From: Stramenopiles sp. TOSAG23-2
Lineage: Eukaryota > Sar
Reading direction: 5' to 3'
DNA: 17,708 nt
NCBI GenBank assembly: GCA_900128395.1
Contig: LT649632.1
Span: forward strand, 1 to 17,708
A model generated the notes under the pieces. That model had not been told where the DNA came from. It was given only the letters and a program-made list of their open reading frames with translations, and did no database searches. Positions 1 through 7,602 of this stretch are shown piece by piece. Each line of letters starts with the position of its first letter. Position 1 is the stretch's first letter. The position numbers and the translations under genes were made by a program.

Positions 1-55
1 AATTAATGTTCAGCAAGGAATACTTGCATTTCTTCTAATGATTTCTTAGCATCAC
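1..55 (-). repeat. Inverted copy of the transhydrogenase 3' end
   Basis: These 55 bases are the exact reverse complement of 2962-3016, which hold the last 17 codons, the stop and two following bases of the transhydrogenase gene. They match the second copy at 3044-3098 equally well. Base 56 breaks the match. The true 5' part of the gene seems to resume at about 48-56, because the in-frame reading there (S-I-T-P-T-N-V) fits the conserved N-terminal TP motif of the family. The eight bases agcatcac at 48-55 could therefore belong to both partners, as in a microhomology junction. This is either a real fold-back rearrangement or an amplification/assembly chimera at a contig end. Confidence 0.93.
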
Positions 56-3014
56 GCCAACCAATGTGGCACAATTGACCAAAGCAGGTGCAACCGTTTC
101 AGTTGAAAAAGGTGCTGGTATTAATAGTGGTTTCAGTGATGCTTTATTTGAAGAGCAAGGTGCAAAAATTGTATCTGGTGATGAAGTATGGAAACAAGAT
201 GTTGTTTTAAAGATGAGAACACCAACTCCAGAAATGATTGCCAAATTGGAAAACCGCACGTTAATCAATCAACTTGGTGCTCGTTTCAACCCAGAGTTGG
301 TTGATCAATTGGCAGCACAAGGTGCAACATGTTTTGATCTTAGTATGCTTTTGCGTACGTTAAGTCGTGGGCAAACGTTTGATGTTATTAGTTCCCAAGC
401 CAATATGGCTGGTTACAGAGCTGTTGTTGAAGCTGGTAATATTTTGCAACGTCCATTTGCTGGTCAAATGACGGCAGCTGGAAAAATCCCGCCAACTCGT
501 GTGATGGTAGTTGGTGCTGGTGTTGCTGGTCTAGCAGCAATCCAAACTGCGAAAAATTTAGGTGCTATTGTAACTTCCTTCGATGTTCGTGCTGCTGCAG
601 CAGAACAAGTTGAAAGTATGGGTGCACAATTTTTAAAAGTAGAATTCGAGGAGGATGGTGCTGGTGCAGGTGGTTATGCAAAAGAAATGTCCCCAGAATG
701 GTTTGAAGCTGCAGATAAAATGTTGTTAAAAGAAATGGAAAAAACAAATGTAATTATTACAACTGCTTTGATTCCAGGTCGTGCAGCACCTTTACTTATC
801 AAAAAACATCATACAGATGCAATGCCACATGGTAGTGTAGTTGTTGATCTTGCAGCTGAAACTGGCGGTAATTGCGCTATCACAGAAGCTGACAAAGTTA
901 TTGACGTGGATGGTGTAACTGCAATTGGTTACACAAACATGCCAAGTCGTTTGTCTACTACATCTAGTACCCTCTTTGGTAATAATGTCACCAAATACTT
1001 ACTTAGTATGAGCAAAGATGATCAATATGTTGTAGATCTTGAAGGCGATGAAGCTGTACGTAGTATGTGTATTGTACACAATGGTAAGAAATTGGAAGAA
1101 TATGTACCACCACCACCAGAAGTCGATCCACAAGCAGAGGCAAAAGCAGCTGCAGCTGCAGAAGAGGAAGTCGAAGCAGATCCAAAAACTGAGACGATGA
1201 CAAGTGCAAGAAATTATGCAATTGGGGGTTCAGTCGCAACTGCACTTGGTGCTGGTGTACCAAACGCGCCAATGCTTTCGACATTTGCCCTTTCTGTCTG
1301 GGTAGGTAGTGGCGCAGTACAAGGCGTTACACATGCTCTTCACTCTCCATTAATGAGTGTAACAAATGCAATTAGTGGTACAACCATTATCGGTGGTATG
1401 CTTCAGCTTAGTGGCGGAATTGTACCTTACAGCGCTGCTGGATTTTTAGCAACGACTGCAGTTACATTATCAGCAGTCAATCTTGCTGGTGGTTTCATGG
1501 TAACGGAGAAAATGCTTGATCTTTTCCGTCGTCCAGATGATCCACCTGAGTACTGGCATTATTATTACATGCCATTCGGTGTAATTGGAGGGGGATATGC
1601 ATTGGCAAAACTTACTGGTACTGCATCTGCTAGTTTAACACCAACCGTTGCATTGATCTCCGGTTTAGGTTGTATTGGTGGTATTGCTGCATTGAGCAGT
1701 CAAGAAACTGCACGTGCAGGTGTCACGATTGGTAGTGGTGCAGTAGGACTTGGTGTCCTTGCAGCACTTGGTACTATGGATTGCTCTGGTGCTGTATATG
1801 GACAATTAGCCCTTTTCTCTGCGTTGGGTTTAGGAGTTGGTCATCAAGTTGCAGCTAGAATTGAACCTACATCTTTACCACAAGCTGTAGCAGGATTCCA
1901 TTGTCTTGTTGGTATTGCAGCCACGTCTACTGCAGTGGGTGATTTCTTAACTCACGATATGTCGCATATGGATGGTTTCCACAGTGCTGCTATTTATTTA
2001 GGTGCATGGATGGGTTCCATTACATTTACTGGTTCTGTCGTTGCAGCTGGTAAACTTGCTGAATATTTCGATACCTCCCCAATGCAATTGAGTGGACGTG
2101 ATTACATCAATATGGGTCTAGGTAGTACTACAGCTCTTTCAATGCTTGCATTCATGGGTTCATCCAGTCCTAGCGTTGCAGGCGCTGCGCTTGGCTATGG
2201 TGTGCTTAGTAGTGGTTTGTTAGGTTGGCACATGACTGCCAGTATCGGTGGTGCTGATATGCCAGTTGTTGTTACTTTATTGAATTCTTATTCCGGTTGG
2301 GCATTGTGCGCTGAAGGTTTCATCTTGGATCAACCTGTATTAACGATTGTTGGTGCATTAATTGGTTCATCAGGTGCTTTCCTTACCAAAATTATGTGTG
2401 ACGGTATGAATCGGGATTTGACCGGTGTTATTGCTGGTGGTTTCGGTACAGAAGCTGGCGCAGTACAAACTGCTGAAGGTTTAGTTCATACGGAAGTTAA
2501 TTCCGAAGGTGCTACACAAGCAATGCTTGATGCTCAAAAGATTATGATCACACCAGGATATGGTCTTGCTGTTGCACAAGCTCAGCAAGTTGTTGCACAA
2601 ATTGCAGACAAATTAAAAAGTTTGGGCAAAGAAGTCACTTTTGGTGTACATCCAGTTGCTGGACGTATGCCTGGTCAATTGAATGTTCTTCTTGCAGAAG
2701 CTGGTGTTCCATATGATATTGTATACGAGATGGAAGAAGTTAATGAAGAGATGCCTGATACCCAAGTCGCTTTGGTTGTAGGTGCAAACGACACCGTAAA
2801 TTGTCTTGCTGAAGATGATCCAAATTGCGCGATTGGTGGAATGCCAGTTATCCAAGTATGGAATGCTGAACAAGTTCTTTTCATGAAACGTAGTATGGCA
2901 TCTGGTTATGCTGGTGTTGATAATCCAGTATTTTACAAAGACAATACTGATATGTGGTTGGGTGATGCTAAGAAATCATTAGAAGAAATGCAAGTATTCC
3001 TTGCTGAACATTAA
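48..3014 (+). CDS. NNT: Proton-translocating NAD(P) transhydrogenase, mitochondrial type, 5' truncated
   Basis: This enzyme transfers hydride between NADH and NADP+ while moving protons across the inner mitochondrial membrane, and so supplies matrix NADPH. Numbering from the V codon at 66, the NAD-binding domain I spans about 1-345 (Rossmann glycines GAGVAG 150-155; the stretch around R101-Y117 resembles PntA). A proline/alanine/glutamate-rich linker follows at 347-378. Hydrophobic domain II is at about 385-800 and NADP-binding domain III at about 826-982 (GYGLAV 831-836, VHPVAGRMPGQ 861-871, GANDTVN 907-912, KRSMASGYAGVDNP 941-954). The order is alpha then beta in one chain, as in animal NNT and not the beta-alpha order of apicomplexan or Entamoeba enzymes. 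No ATG start is present: the frame is closed by a stop at 39-41, and roughly 20-25 domain residues plus any presequence are missing. GGT/GCT-rich codons suggest high expression. The function is clear; whether this copy is intact in the genome is not. Confidence 0.96.
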   Translation, partial: SITPTNVAQLTKAGATVSVEKGAGINSGFSDALFEEQGAKIVSGDEVWKQDVVLKMRTPTPEMIAKLENRTLINQLGARFNPELVDQLAAQGATCFDLSMLLRTLSRGQTFDVISSQANMAGYRAVVEAGNILQRPFAGQMTAAGKIPPTRVMVVGAGVAGLAAIQTAKNLGAIVTSFDVRAAAAEQVESMGAQFLKVEFEEDGAGAGGYAKEMSPEWFEAADKMLLKEMEKTNVIITTALIPGRAAPLLIKKHHTDAMPHGSVVVDLAAETGGNCAITEADKVIDVDGVTAIGYTNMPSRLSTTSSTLFGNNVTKYLLSMSKDDQYVVDLEGDEAVRSMCIVHNGKKLEEYVPPPPEVDPQAEAKAAAAAEEEVEADPKTETMTSARNYAIGGSVATALGAGVPNAPMLSTFALSVWVGSGAVQGVTHALHSPLMSVTNAISGTTIIGGMLQLSGGIVPYSAAGFLATTAVTLSAVNLAGGFMVTEKMLDLFRRPDDPPEYWHYYYMPFGVIGGGYALAKLTGTASASLTPTVALISGLGCIGGIAALSSQETARAGVTIGSGAVGLGVLAALGTMDCSGAVYGQLALFSALGLGVGHQVAARIEPTSLPQAVAGFHCLVGIAATSTAVGDFLTHDMSHMDGFHSAAIYLGAWMGSITFTGSVVAAGKLAEYFDTSPMQLSGRDYINMGLGSTTALSMLAFMGSSSPSVAGAALGYGVLSSGLLGWHMTASIGGADMPVVVTLLNSYSGWALCAEGFILDQPVLTIVGALIGSSGAFLTKIMCDGMNRDLTGVIAGGFGTEAGAVQTAEGLVHTEVNSEGATQAMLDAQKIMITPGYGLAVAQAQQVVAQIADKLKSLGKEVTFGVHPVAGRMPGQLNVLLAEAGVPYDIVYEMEEVNEEMPDTQVALVVGANDTVNCLAEDDPNCAIGGMPVIQVWNAEQVLFMKRSMASGYAGVDNPVFYKDNTDMWLGDAKKSLEEMQVFLAEH

Positions 3015-3125
3015 TTTTATCGTTTGAAGAAAATCTAGAAAAAGTGATGCTAAGAAATCATTAGAAGAAATGCAAGTATTCCTTGCTGAACATTAATTTT
3101 ATCGTTTGAAGAAAATCTAGAAAAA
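2962..3125 (+). repeat. Exact 82-bp tandem duplication across the transhydrogenase stop codon
   Basis: Copies at 2962-3043 and 3044-3125 are identical base for base. Each holds the last 17 codons, TAA and about 28 bases of 3' flank ending in ctagaaaaa. The second copy lies after the stop and so does not alter the protein. The left border (gtgatgc) is the same border used by the inverted copy at window positions 1-55. Confidence 0.97.
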
Positions 3126-3542
3126 ATAAAAAATAGTCTAGGAGTGAATATGATAAAATACAATATATATATATATGAGATTTTAGAGAGGAAGACAGGA
3201 GGGACATAAACGTAAAAAATGAAAAACTACCAAAATAAATTATAGGAACACGTAAAGATACACGAGAGAGGGTGTTTATATACGAGTAAAAATTAATGTA
3301 AAATGTGTGTGTGTGTACATTTTATTGGGAACGACAGTTGTATAAAATTTATGATAACACTGCATATACTACACAAATTATATGATATGATATGATATGT
3401 ACGTATGATATTATAGTTTTAAAATTATGCATATTTTATAACACTTATTTTTTAAATTTACTTCAAATGAGATGCATATTACGTACGTAATATAATATAC
3501 TTCGTATTATATATTTTATATGCGTTCCGTAATTACCGCACC
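3126..3542. other. Convergent 3' spacer with an 18-bp palindrome
   Basis: No gene is seen between the two converging stop codons. The spacer is AT-rich with TA and GT runs. It holds a perfect 18-base palindrome, atattacgtacgtaatat, at 3476-3493, and ttcgta at 3501-3506, which reads TACGAA on the strand of the isocitrate dehydrogenase gene, 36 bases past its stop. Both lie in the expected 3' UTR or 3'-end region of that gene. Confidence 0.75.
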
Positions 3543-5096
3543 TTATTTAATTTTATTCATGTTGTCTTTTCTTTCTTCAAATAACGAAGTCCAATCTCTT
3601 GGTTGAATACCCAGACGTGAAAGAGCAACACAAAATTCTTCAAAATTAATCACGCCACTTTTATCAGCATCAAACTCTTCGAATAAGTTACGCACAGCTT
3701 CTTGATCCAGTTTTTTCCACCCTACCATTTTTGCTGGATTGAAGCTATCAACTCGAGATAATCCAGATGGTATTCCAGCCATACGTTTACCAACAATATC
3801 TACAAATCCTTCCGTTGTTAATCCTGTAGGACCACATAAATCTCTAGTACCTTCATCGTTTACCATACATTGATGAATTGTATCGCGCAACTTCGAGGTA
3901 AACTGAGTAATTTTCTCCGCTTCTGTTTTGTCATCGCTTAATGCAGCACTGTGGTTCATAGCCCCTATCAACGCCTCAACAAGGCCTAATGGATTTAAAC
4001 TAGTCTCTCTACCTTCTTTATGATCTTCCCACATATCTGCTACCGTACCATGCGAGGCTTCAAACTCTTGAATCATCACCCCGTCTTCTCTTTTGCCAAT
4101 TAAATTTGATGTAATGAATCCTGGACTACGATGGACTTGCGCAACTTCGTCTGTTAACATATCACCATCATAATTATGTGCAGCCATACCAAATCCACCA
4201 TCAGTCCATCTGATAATTTGCATAGTTGCCGCATCGGATATTAAATGCTGTAAATCGTTTCCACAAACATCTAATAAACCTTTTTTATTAAAATCATCTT
4301 TATAATGTGCATCAAATACATCTTTCATCCTCGTCCAAAATCCTTCTTGCCATTTAAACACAGTTTTTTTAGTTACAACATATGGAGTCACGTCAGCTTC
4401 CAAACATCTCTTAAAGAAATGATGAGCGAGATCAGTTACATTGTCTAATGGATTATGATACGTCACAACAGCATTGCAATCGTCTACCAGCTCCCTTTCA
4501 TCCACTACAAGTTCATCACCACCATCTTTTGGTGTAAATACAGTTTTTAACGTACCGGCAGGCACTTCTTTCCAGCCTGCTTGATATTCACCACCAATAG
4601 CATGTCGTTCAAATAAAACAGGCTTTTTAAAACCAAGTTCCATATTTTTAATGTGTATGGTATCTCTTGATATAGTAATACCGTTCCAACCACGACGCAT
4701 GGCACCATTTGGGCTTCCTAACACATTTTTTATACCCCATTCTTTTCGCTGATCTGCACTTGGAGTGACAGTTGGCTCTTTAAATATAGCACCTAATTTT
4801 TTACCGGCAGCTACAGCATCATACAATTCTTGATCATTTGTTTCATCTCTTACTTTACAACTCAAATCATAAAAATCCCATTTTGATGTATCGATGTTCG
4901 GTTCTATCCACTTATCTAGAATAAGTTGCATGCAATATCGGGTCATCTCTTCCCCTTTGATGTACACCATAGGTGGTGCTACAATTTTTTCTTTTGTAGC
5001 GAAAGTCCGTTTATTAATTGGTTGAAAATACGAAGCAGTATTATTACGAAATATTGATAATTTCATCATTTGCTTTTTACTATGGTGAAGGAACAT
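3543..5096 (-). CDS. Isocitrate dehydrogenase with C-terminal EF-hand, mitochondrial, probably NAD+-dependent
   Basis: The enzyme oxidatively decarboxylates isocitrate to 2-oxoglutarate in mitochondria. Residues 1-34 form a basic, Ser/Thr/Asn-rich presequence ending near KRTFA; the Met pair at 10-11 would also give a good presequence, so the exact start is uncertain. Isocitrate site: SPNG 128-131, R134/R135, R164 and catalytic Y171 in RHAIGGEY, and K243 in VVTKKT. Metal-binding aspartates are D310, D312 and D316 in NYDGDMLTD. The cofactor loop reads HGTV-ADMW (349-356), where NADP-specific eukaryotic enzymes have HGTV-TRHY. Loss of the 2'-phosphate-binding Arg/His and a gain of Asp point to NAD+ use. 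A canonical calcium-binding EF-hand loop, DADKSGVINFEE, lies at 476-487. This matches the algal EF-hand isocitrate dehydrogenases described in diatoms. At 517 residues it appears complete and is intronless. Cofactor choice is inference from the loop. Confidence 0.95.
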   Translation of the reverse strand: MFLHHSKKQMMKLSIFRNNTASYFQPINKRTFATKEKIVAPPMVYIKGEEMTRYCMQLILDKWIEPNIDTSKWDFYDLSCKVRDETNDQELYDAVAAGKKLGAIFKEPTVTPSADQRKEWGIKNVLGSPNGAMRRGWNGITISRDTIHIKNMELGFKKPVLFERHAIGGEYQAGWKEVPAGTLKTVFTPKDGGDELVVDERELVDDCNAVVTYHNPLDNVTDLAHHFFKRCLEADVTPYVVTKKTVFKWQEGFWTRMKDVFDAHYKDDFNKKGLLDVCGNDLQHLISDAATMQIIRWTDGGFGMAAHNYDGDMLTDEVAQVHRSPGFITSNLIGKREDGVMIQEFEASHGTVADMWEDHKEGRETSLNPLGLVEALIGAMNHSAALSDDKTEAEKITQFTSKLRDTIHQCMVNDEGTRDLCGPTGLTTEGFVDIVGKRMAGIPSGLSRVDSFNPAKMVGWKKLDQEAVRNLFEEFDADKSGVINFEEFCVALSRLGIQPRDWTSLFEERKDNMNKIK

Positions 5097-5147
5097 TATG
5101 TATTATTATTGGTTGTTGTTGTATAATGATAATAATAAGAGAAGACA

Positions 5148-5171
<24 letters not shown>
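5148..5171. repeat. (AT)12 microsatellite
   Basis: An uninterrupted AT dinucleotide tract in the upstream region of the isocitrate dehydrogenase gene, about 52 bases before its ATG. Similar shorter tracts recur near 3165, 7105, 7350 and 13029. Confidence 0.95.
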
Positions 5172-5179
<8 letters not shown>

Positions 5180-5716
5180 TCTGTATATATTCTGTAATCC
5201 TGGTAATGTATATATCTAATGAAGTTTAATGTTTTGATAAATGGCATAAGCAACGCATAAATCCAGTATCTTTTTTTTTTATATATTACAAAGAAGTGCC
5301 AATCAACTGGCAAAGTGCCAAAACAACAACTGTGGCAGCAACACCACACACACAAAAAAAGATGCAAAAAAAAAAATAATAAAATATTTGTTGATTTTTT
5401 TTAGATTTATTTTTTGGTATTACAATACCAGCGGGCCATCAGGTAAAAAATGTAAATCGATCGAAAATGAAGTGAGTATATTTTTTAATATTCTAATTTC
5501 CCTTTCAAGTATAAATTATTAGTTATTTCATAGCAATGTGTCCATTTGTCCATTGCCATTTGATTTATTGGTCTATGATCTGTGTGATGTAGGAGGTGTA
5601 TTAAAAGTAATACAGTATATTTTATTATACTATCGTTTATCGGAATATCTCTCTCTGTGTCAAATATACATAAATTAGTATACTAAATTAGTACTTAAAT
5701 TAATGAAATTAAACCC

Positions 5717-5758
5717 GGATTTGAAATCTGAAATCCACTACTACCACCACTGGTGGTA
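5717..5758. other. Two adjacent small hairpins
   Basis: Ggattt/aaatcc can pair across an 8-base loop (5717-5736). Six bases later taccacc/ggtggta can pair across a 3-base loop (5742-5758). They sit in the gene-free divergent spacer. They do not form a tRNA cloverleaf. They may be chance structures, a regulatory site or part of an unannotated transcript. Confidence 0.35.
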
Positions 5759-6156
5759 CGTTACAGAATAATAATCTAAAACGATAAAAATAGCAATGGA
5801 TAAAATTATTTGTCATATGCTTTTTGTATGTTATTATAAAGGCATGCACTAAAAAATAAAAAGGTGGTTGCTAATAGCATCCTCATAGCACCATAAAAAA
5901 GTTGTTGTTTTTTTATTATGAGTTGAACTTTTTTATAAAATCCCTATTATTAGAGATATATATATCCTCAACAAAAATAATTTTTTTACAAAGTAACATT
6001 AGTAAATGAAGTAAAACATCTTCGTTTATCTAGAGATTAATATAATAATACTATATATAATACTTGTTTCTTGATTTTACAAATAAACAACTTTTTTGTT
6101 TTATAATATATATATATTTTTTTATATATACGTAAAATTGAATAAAAAGGAAAAAA

Positions 6157-7053
6157 ATGTCGTTAAATTATTATTATTACTCGTATAAAACGGGTATTTA
6201 TCAATGTGAAGTTGAACATTTTTGTAAGCGTGGTGCTTATGGTATTGATCCTGAGTTTGTTGAATGGATATTAAAGGTGCTATGGCCATCCAAAAATCAA
6301 AGAAAAAAAGATAAAAATATTAAGAAAGCCCAGGAATATGTTGATGGATTGGAAGAGGATGAAGGTATATGCTTAGCGGACTTGATAGGAGAGGATGACC
6401 CTGATGATCCCACACCGCCAGCTGAAGATCCCTTGACTAAGGAAAATTTAGCAAACATTGGTATGAAAGGAAACCATATAAAGAAGATTGTTAGACATTT
6501 GTATATTTTTTTTTCAGAAAGCATTCAATCTAAGAATAAGTTATTTGAAAACTGCACAAAACAGTTAAAACATTATGAAACATGGGCCACTGAATTTGAT
6601 AAAGCGTTACAATCGCCGCAAAAATCTACGAAGAAACAATCTAGAAGAGTTTCATTGTATGCAGGTGAAGGAGTTTTCCCAGTAAATTTACAAAACATTT
6701 TTCGGTGTTTAAAAAATATTAATATGGGAGACTTAGGCGCAATGTACGATAATTTTAAACTCGAAGAAGACGCAGGCGGAAATACAAATATTAATAAATC
6801 AGATGCAAAAAGCGTTCAGACAGAACTAAGCCACCTTGTTGAAGATGAAGCGTCAAAAAAATATTTGTTAAACAGTCGAGAACACTTGAAGAATGCAGTA
6901 GAACTGATTTGCCCTTCATGGCGAAATCAATTAATAGATGACGGATTATACCGTATATATAGTTTAAATAACGGTTTCGGTTACTACGTAAGCAAATTTT
7001 ATTTTGATCAAGTACGAGATGGAAAACTTGTAGGGTATAAAATAAAAGATTAA
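6157..7053 (+). CDS. Orphan protein, possible N-terminal SAM-like domain
   Basis: This is a 298-residue hydrophilic protein with no signal peptide or membrane segment. Residues about 31-115 may be a divergent SAM domain interrupted by a charged insert: WILKVLW 37-43, ADLIGED 74-80, then LTKENLANIGMKGNHIKKIVRHL 93-115, which fits the usual SAM ending (acidic/leucine helix, IGM-x-G, lysine-rich final helix). SAM domains usually mediate protein or RNA contacts. A basic RR/K patch at 155-165 is followed by a predicted helical region, and an acidic segment at about 202-232 precedes a well-ordered-looking end (GLYRIYSLNNGFGYYVSKFYF, 263-283). The ATG follows an A-rich leader (ggaaaaaaatg). Its 3' flank holds a TACGAA/TTCGTA element. 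I recognise no family beyond the tentative SAM match. Confidence 0.8.
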   Translation: MSLNYYYYSYKTGIYQCEVEHFCKRGAYGIDPEFVEWILKVLWPSKNQRKKDKNIKKAQEYVDGLEEDEGICLADLIGEDDPDDPTPPAEDPLTKENLANIGMKGNHIKKIVRHLYIFFSESIQSKNKLFENCTKQLKHYETWATEFDKALQSPQKSTKKQSRRVSLYAGEGVFPVNLQNIFRCLKNINMGDLGAMYDNFKLEEDAGGNTNINKSDAKSVQTELSHLVEDEASKKYLLNSREHLKNAVELICPSWRNQLIDDGLYRIYSLNNGFGYYVSKFYFDQVRDGKLVGYKIKD

Positions 7054-7065
7054 TATATACCACAA

Positions 7066-7121
7066 TACGAACTTCGTACTCTAATTTTAATTTTTATACG
7101 AAACATATATATATATACGAA
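7066..7121. promoter_or_regulatory. 3'-flank TACGAA/TTCGTA element cluster
   Basis: A perfect inverted repeat, tacgaacttcgta (7066-7078), starts 13 bases after the stop at 7053. Further TACGAA copies are at 7097-7102 and 7116-7121, with a T-rich aatttttat between. The same arrangement follows the gene ending at 13593. The position suggests a role in mRNA 3'-end formation or stability, which is inference only. Confidence 0.5.
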
Positions 7122-7379
7122 GCGTAATTTTTATTTTTAAAGTATTGAGCATATTATTTACCACGAGAAGTAAAGTTATAATTGAAATAATTATTTTGAT
7201 AGGAAGATCGTAATTAAGTATATCGAAGGGTTTTGTCAACGCCAAAATTGAGAGCGAAAAGATAGTTCCTCGTACTCGTATATTAATAGCAATACACACA
7301 ATGTAGCAAAAAGTAAGCTAAGAATAATGATAAAAATGGATACACTAATATATATATATATATATATACATTTGTCAAT

Positions 7380-7583
7380 ACTGTGGCTAATAATATATTA
7401 TTGTAGATATAATTAATTGATTTATATAGCAAAAATATACAGTGATTTTACTGTGGTTAATAATATATTGTAGATATAATTAATTGATTTATATAGTAAA
7501 AATATACAGTGATTTTACTGTGGTTAATAATATATTGTAGATATAATTAATTGATTTATATTGCAAAAATATACAGTGATTTT
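7380..7583 (+). repeat. Three tandem 67-70 bp repeats just upstream of the large gene
   Basis: Copies are 7380-7449 (70 bp, with a 3-base att insertion), 7450-7516 and 7517-7583 (67 bp each). The last two differ at only one or two bases. Each starts actgtgg and ends acagtgatttt, so each boundary forms acagt-gatttt-actgt, a short inverted repeat. The array ends 19 bases before the ATG at 7603 and so occupies the promoter/5' UTR. The rest of the 7054-7602 spacer is AT-rich with an (AT)n tract near 7350 and shows no gene. Confidence 0.95.
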
Positions 7584-7602
7584 CTGTCATATTGTATAAA
7601 AG

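Larger units (their letters stand above)
5097..6156. other. Divergent intergenic region without a clear gene
   Basis: About 1.06 kb separate the starts of the isocitrate dehydrogenase (-) and the orphan gene at 6157 (+), so promoters for both should lie here. It holds a 24-base (AT)n tract at 5148-5171, a short tandem gtatatattct at 5172-5193, several poly-T/poly-A runs and two small hairpins at 5717-5758. No tRNA, rRNA or conserved coding stretch could be recognised. Confidence 0.7.

Noticed and set aside
66-68. GTG as the start codon of the transhydrogenase
   Set aside because: Homology (TP-x-x-V) continues upstream in frame to about position 48, so this valine is internal and the true start is missing from the window.
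5080-5367. A 95-codon minus-strand frame upstream of the isocitrate dehydrogenase
   Set aside because: It is dominated by Tyr/Ile from the (AT)n tract, overlaps the start of the real gene in another frame, and has no domain pattern.
5467-5686. Possible tiny spliced gene: ATG-AA, donor gtgagt at 5472, acceptor at 5592, giving a 32-residue hydrophobic peptide
   Set aside because: The donor matches consensus, but the first exon would be five bases and there is no homology or expression support. It could equally be a chance match in an AT-rich spacer.
5700-5760. tRNA-like T-arm around 5715-5735 on the minus strand
   Set aside because: The flanking bases do not pair as a T-stem, and no acceptor or anticodon arm can be formed.
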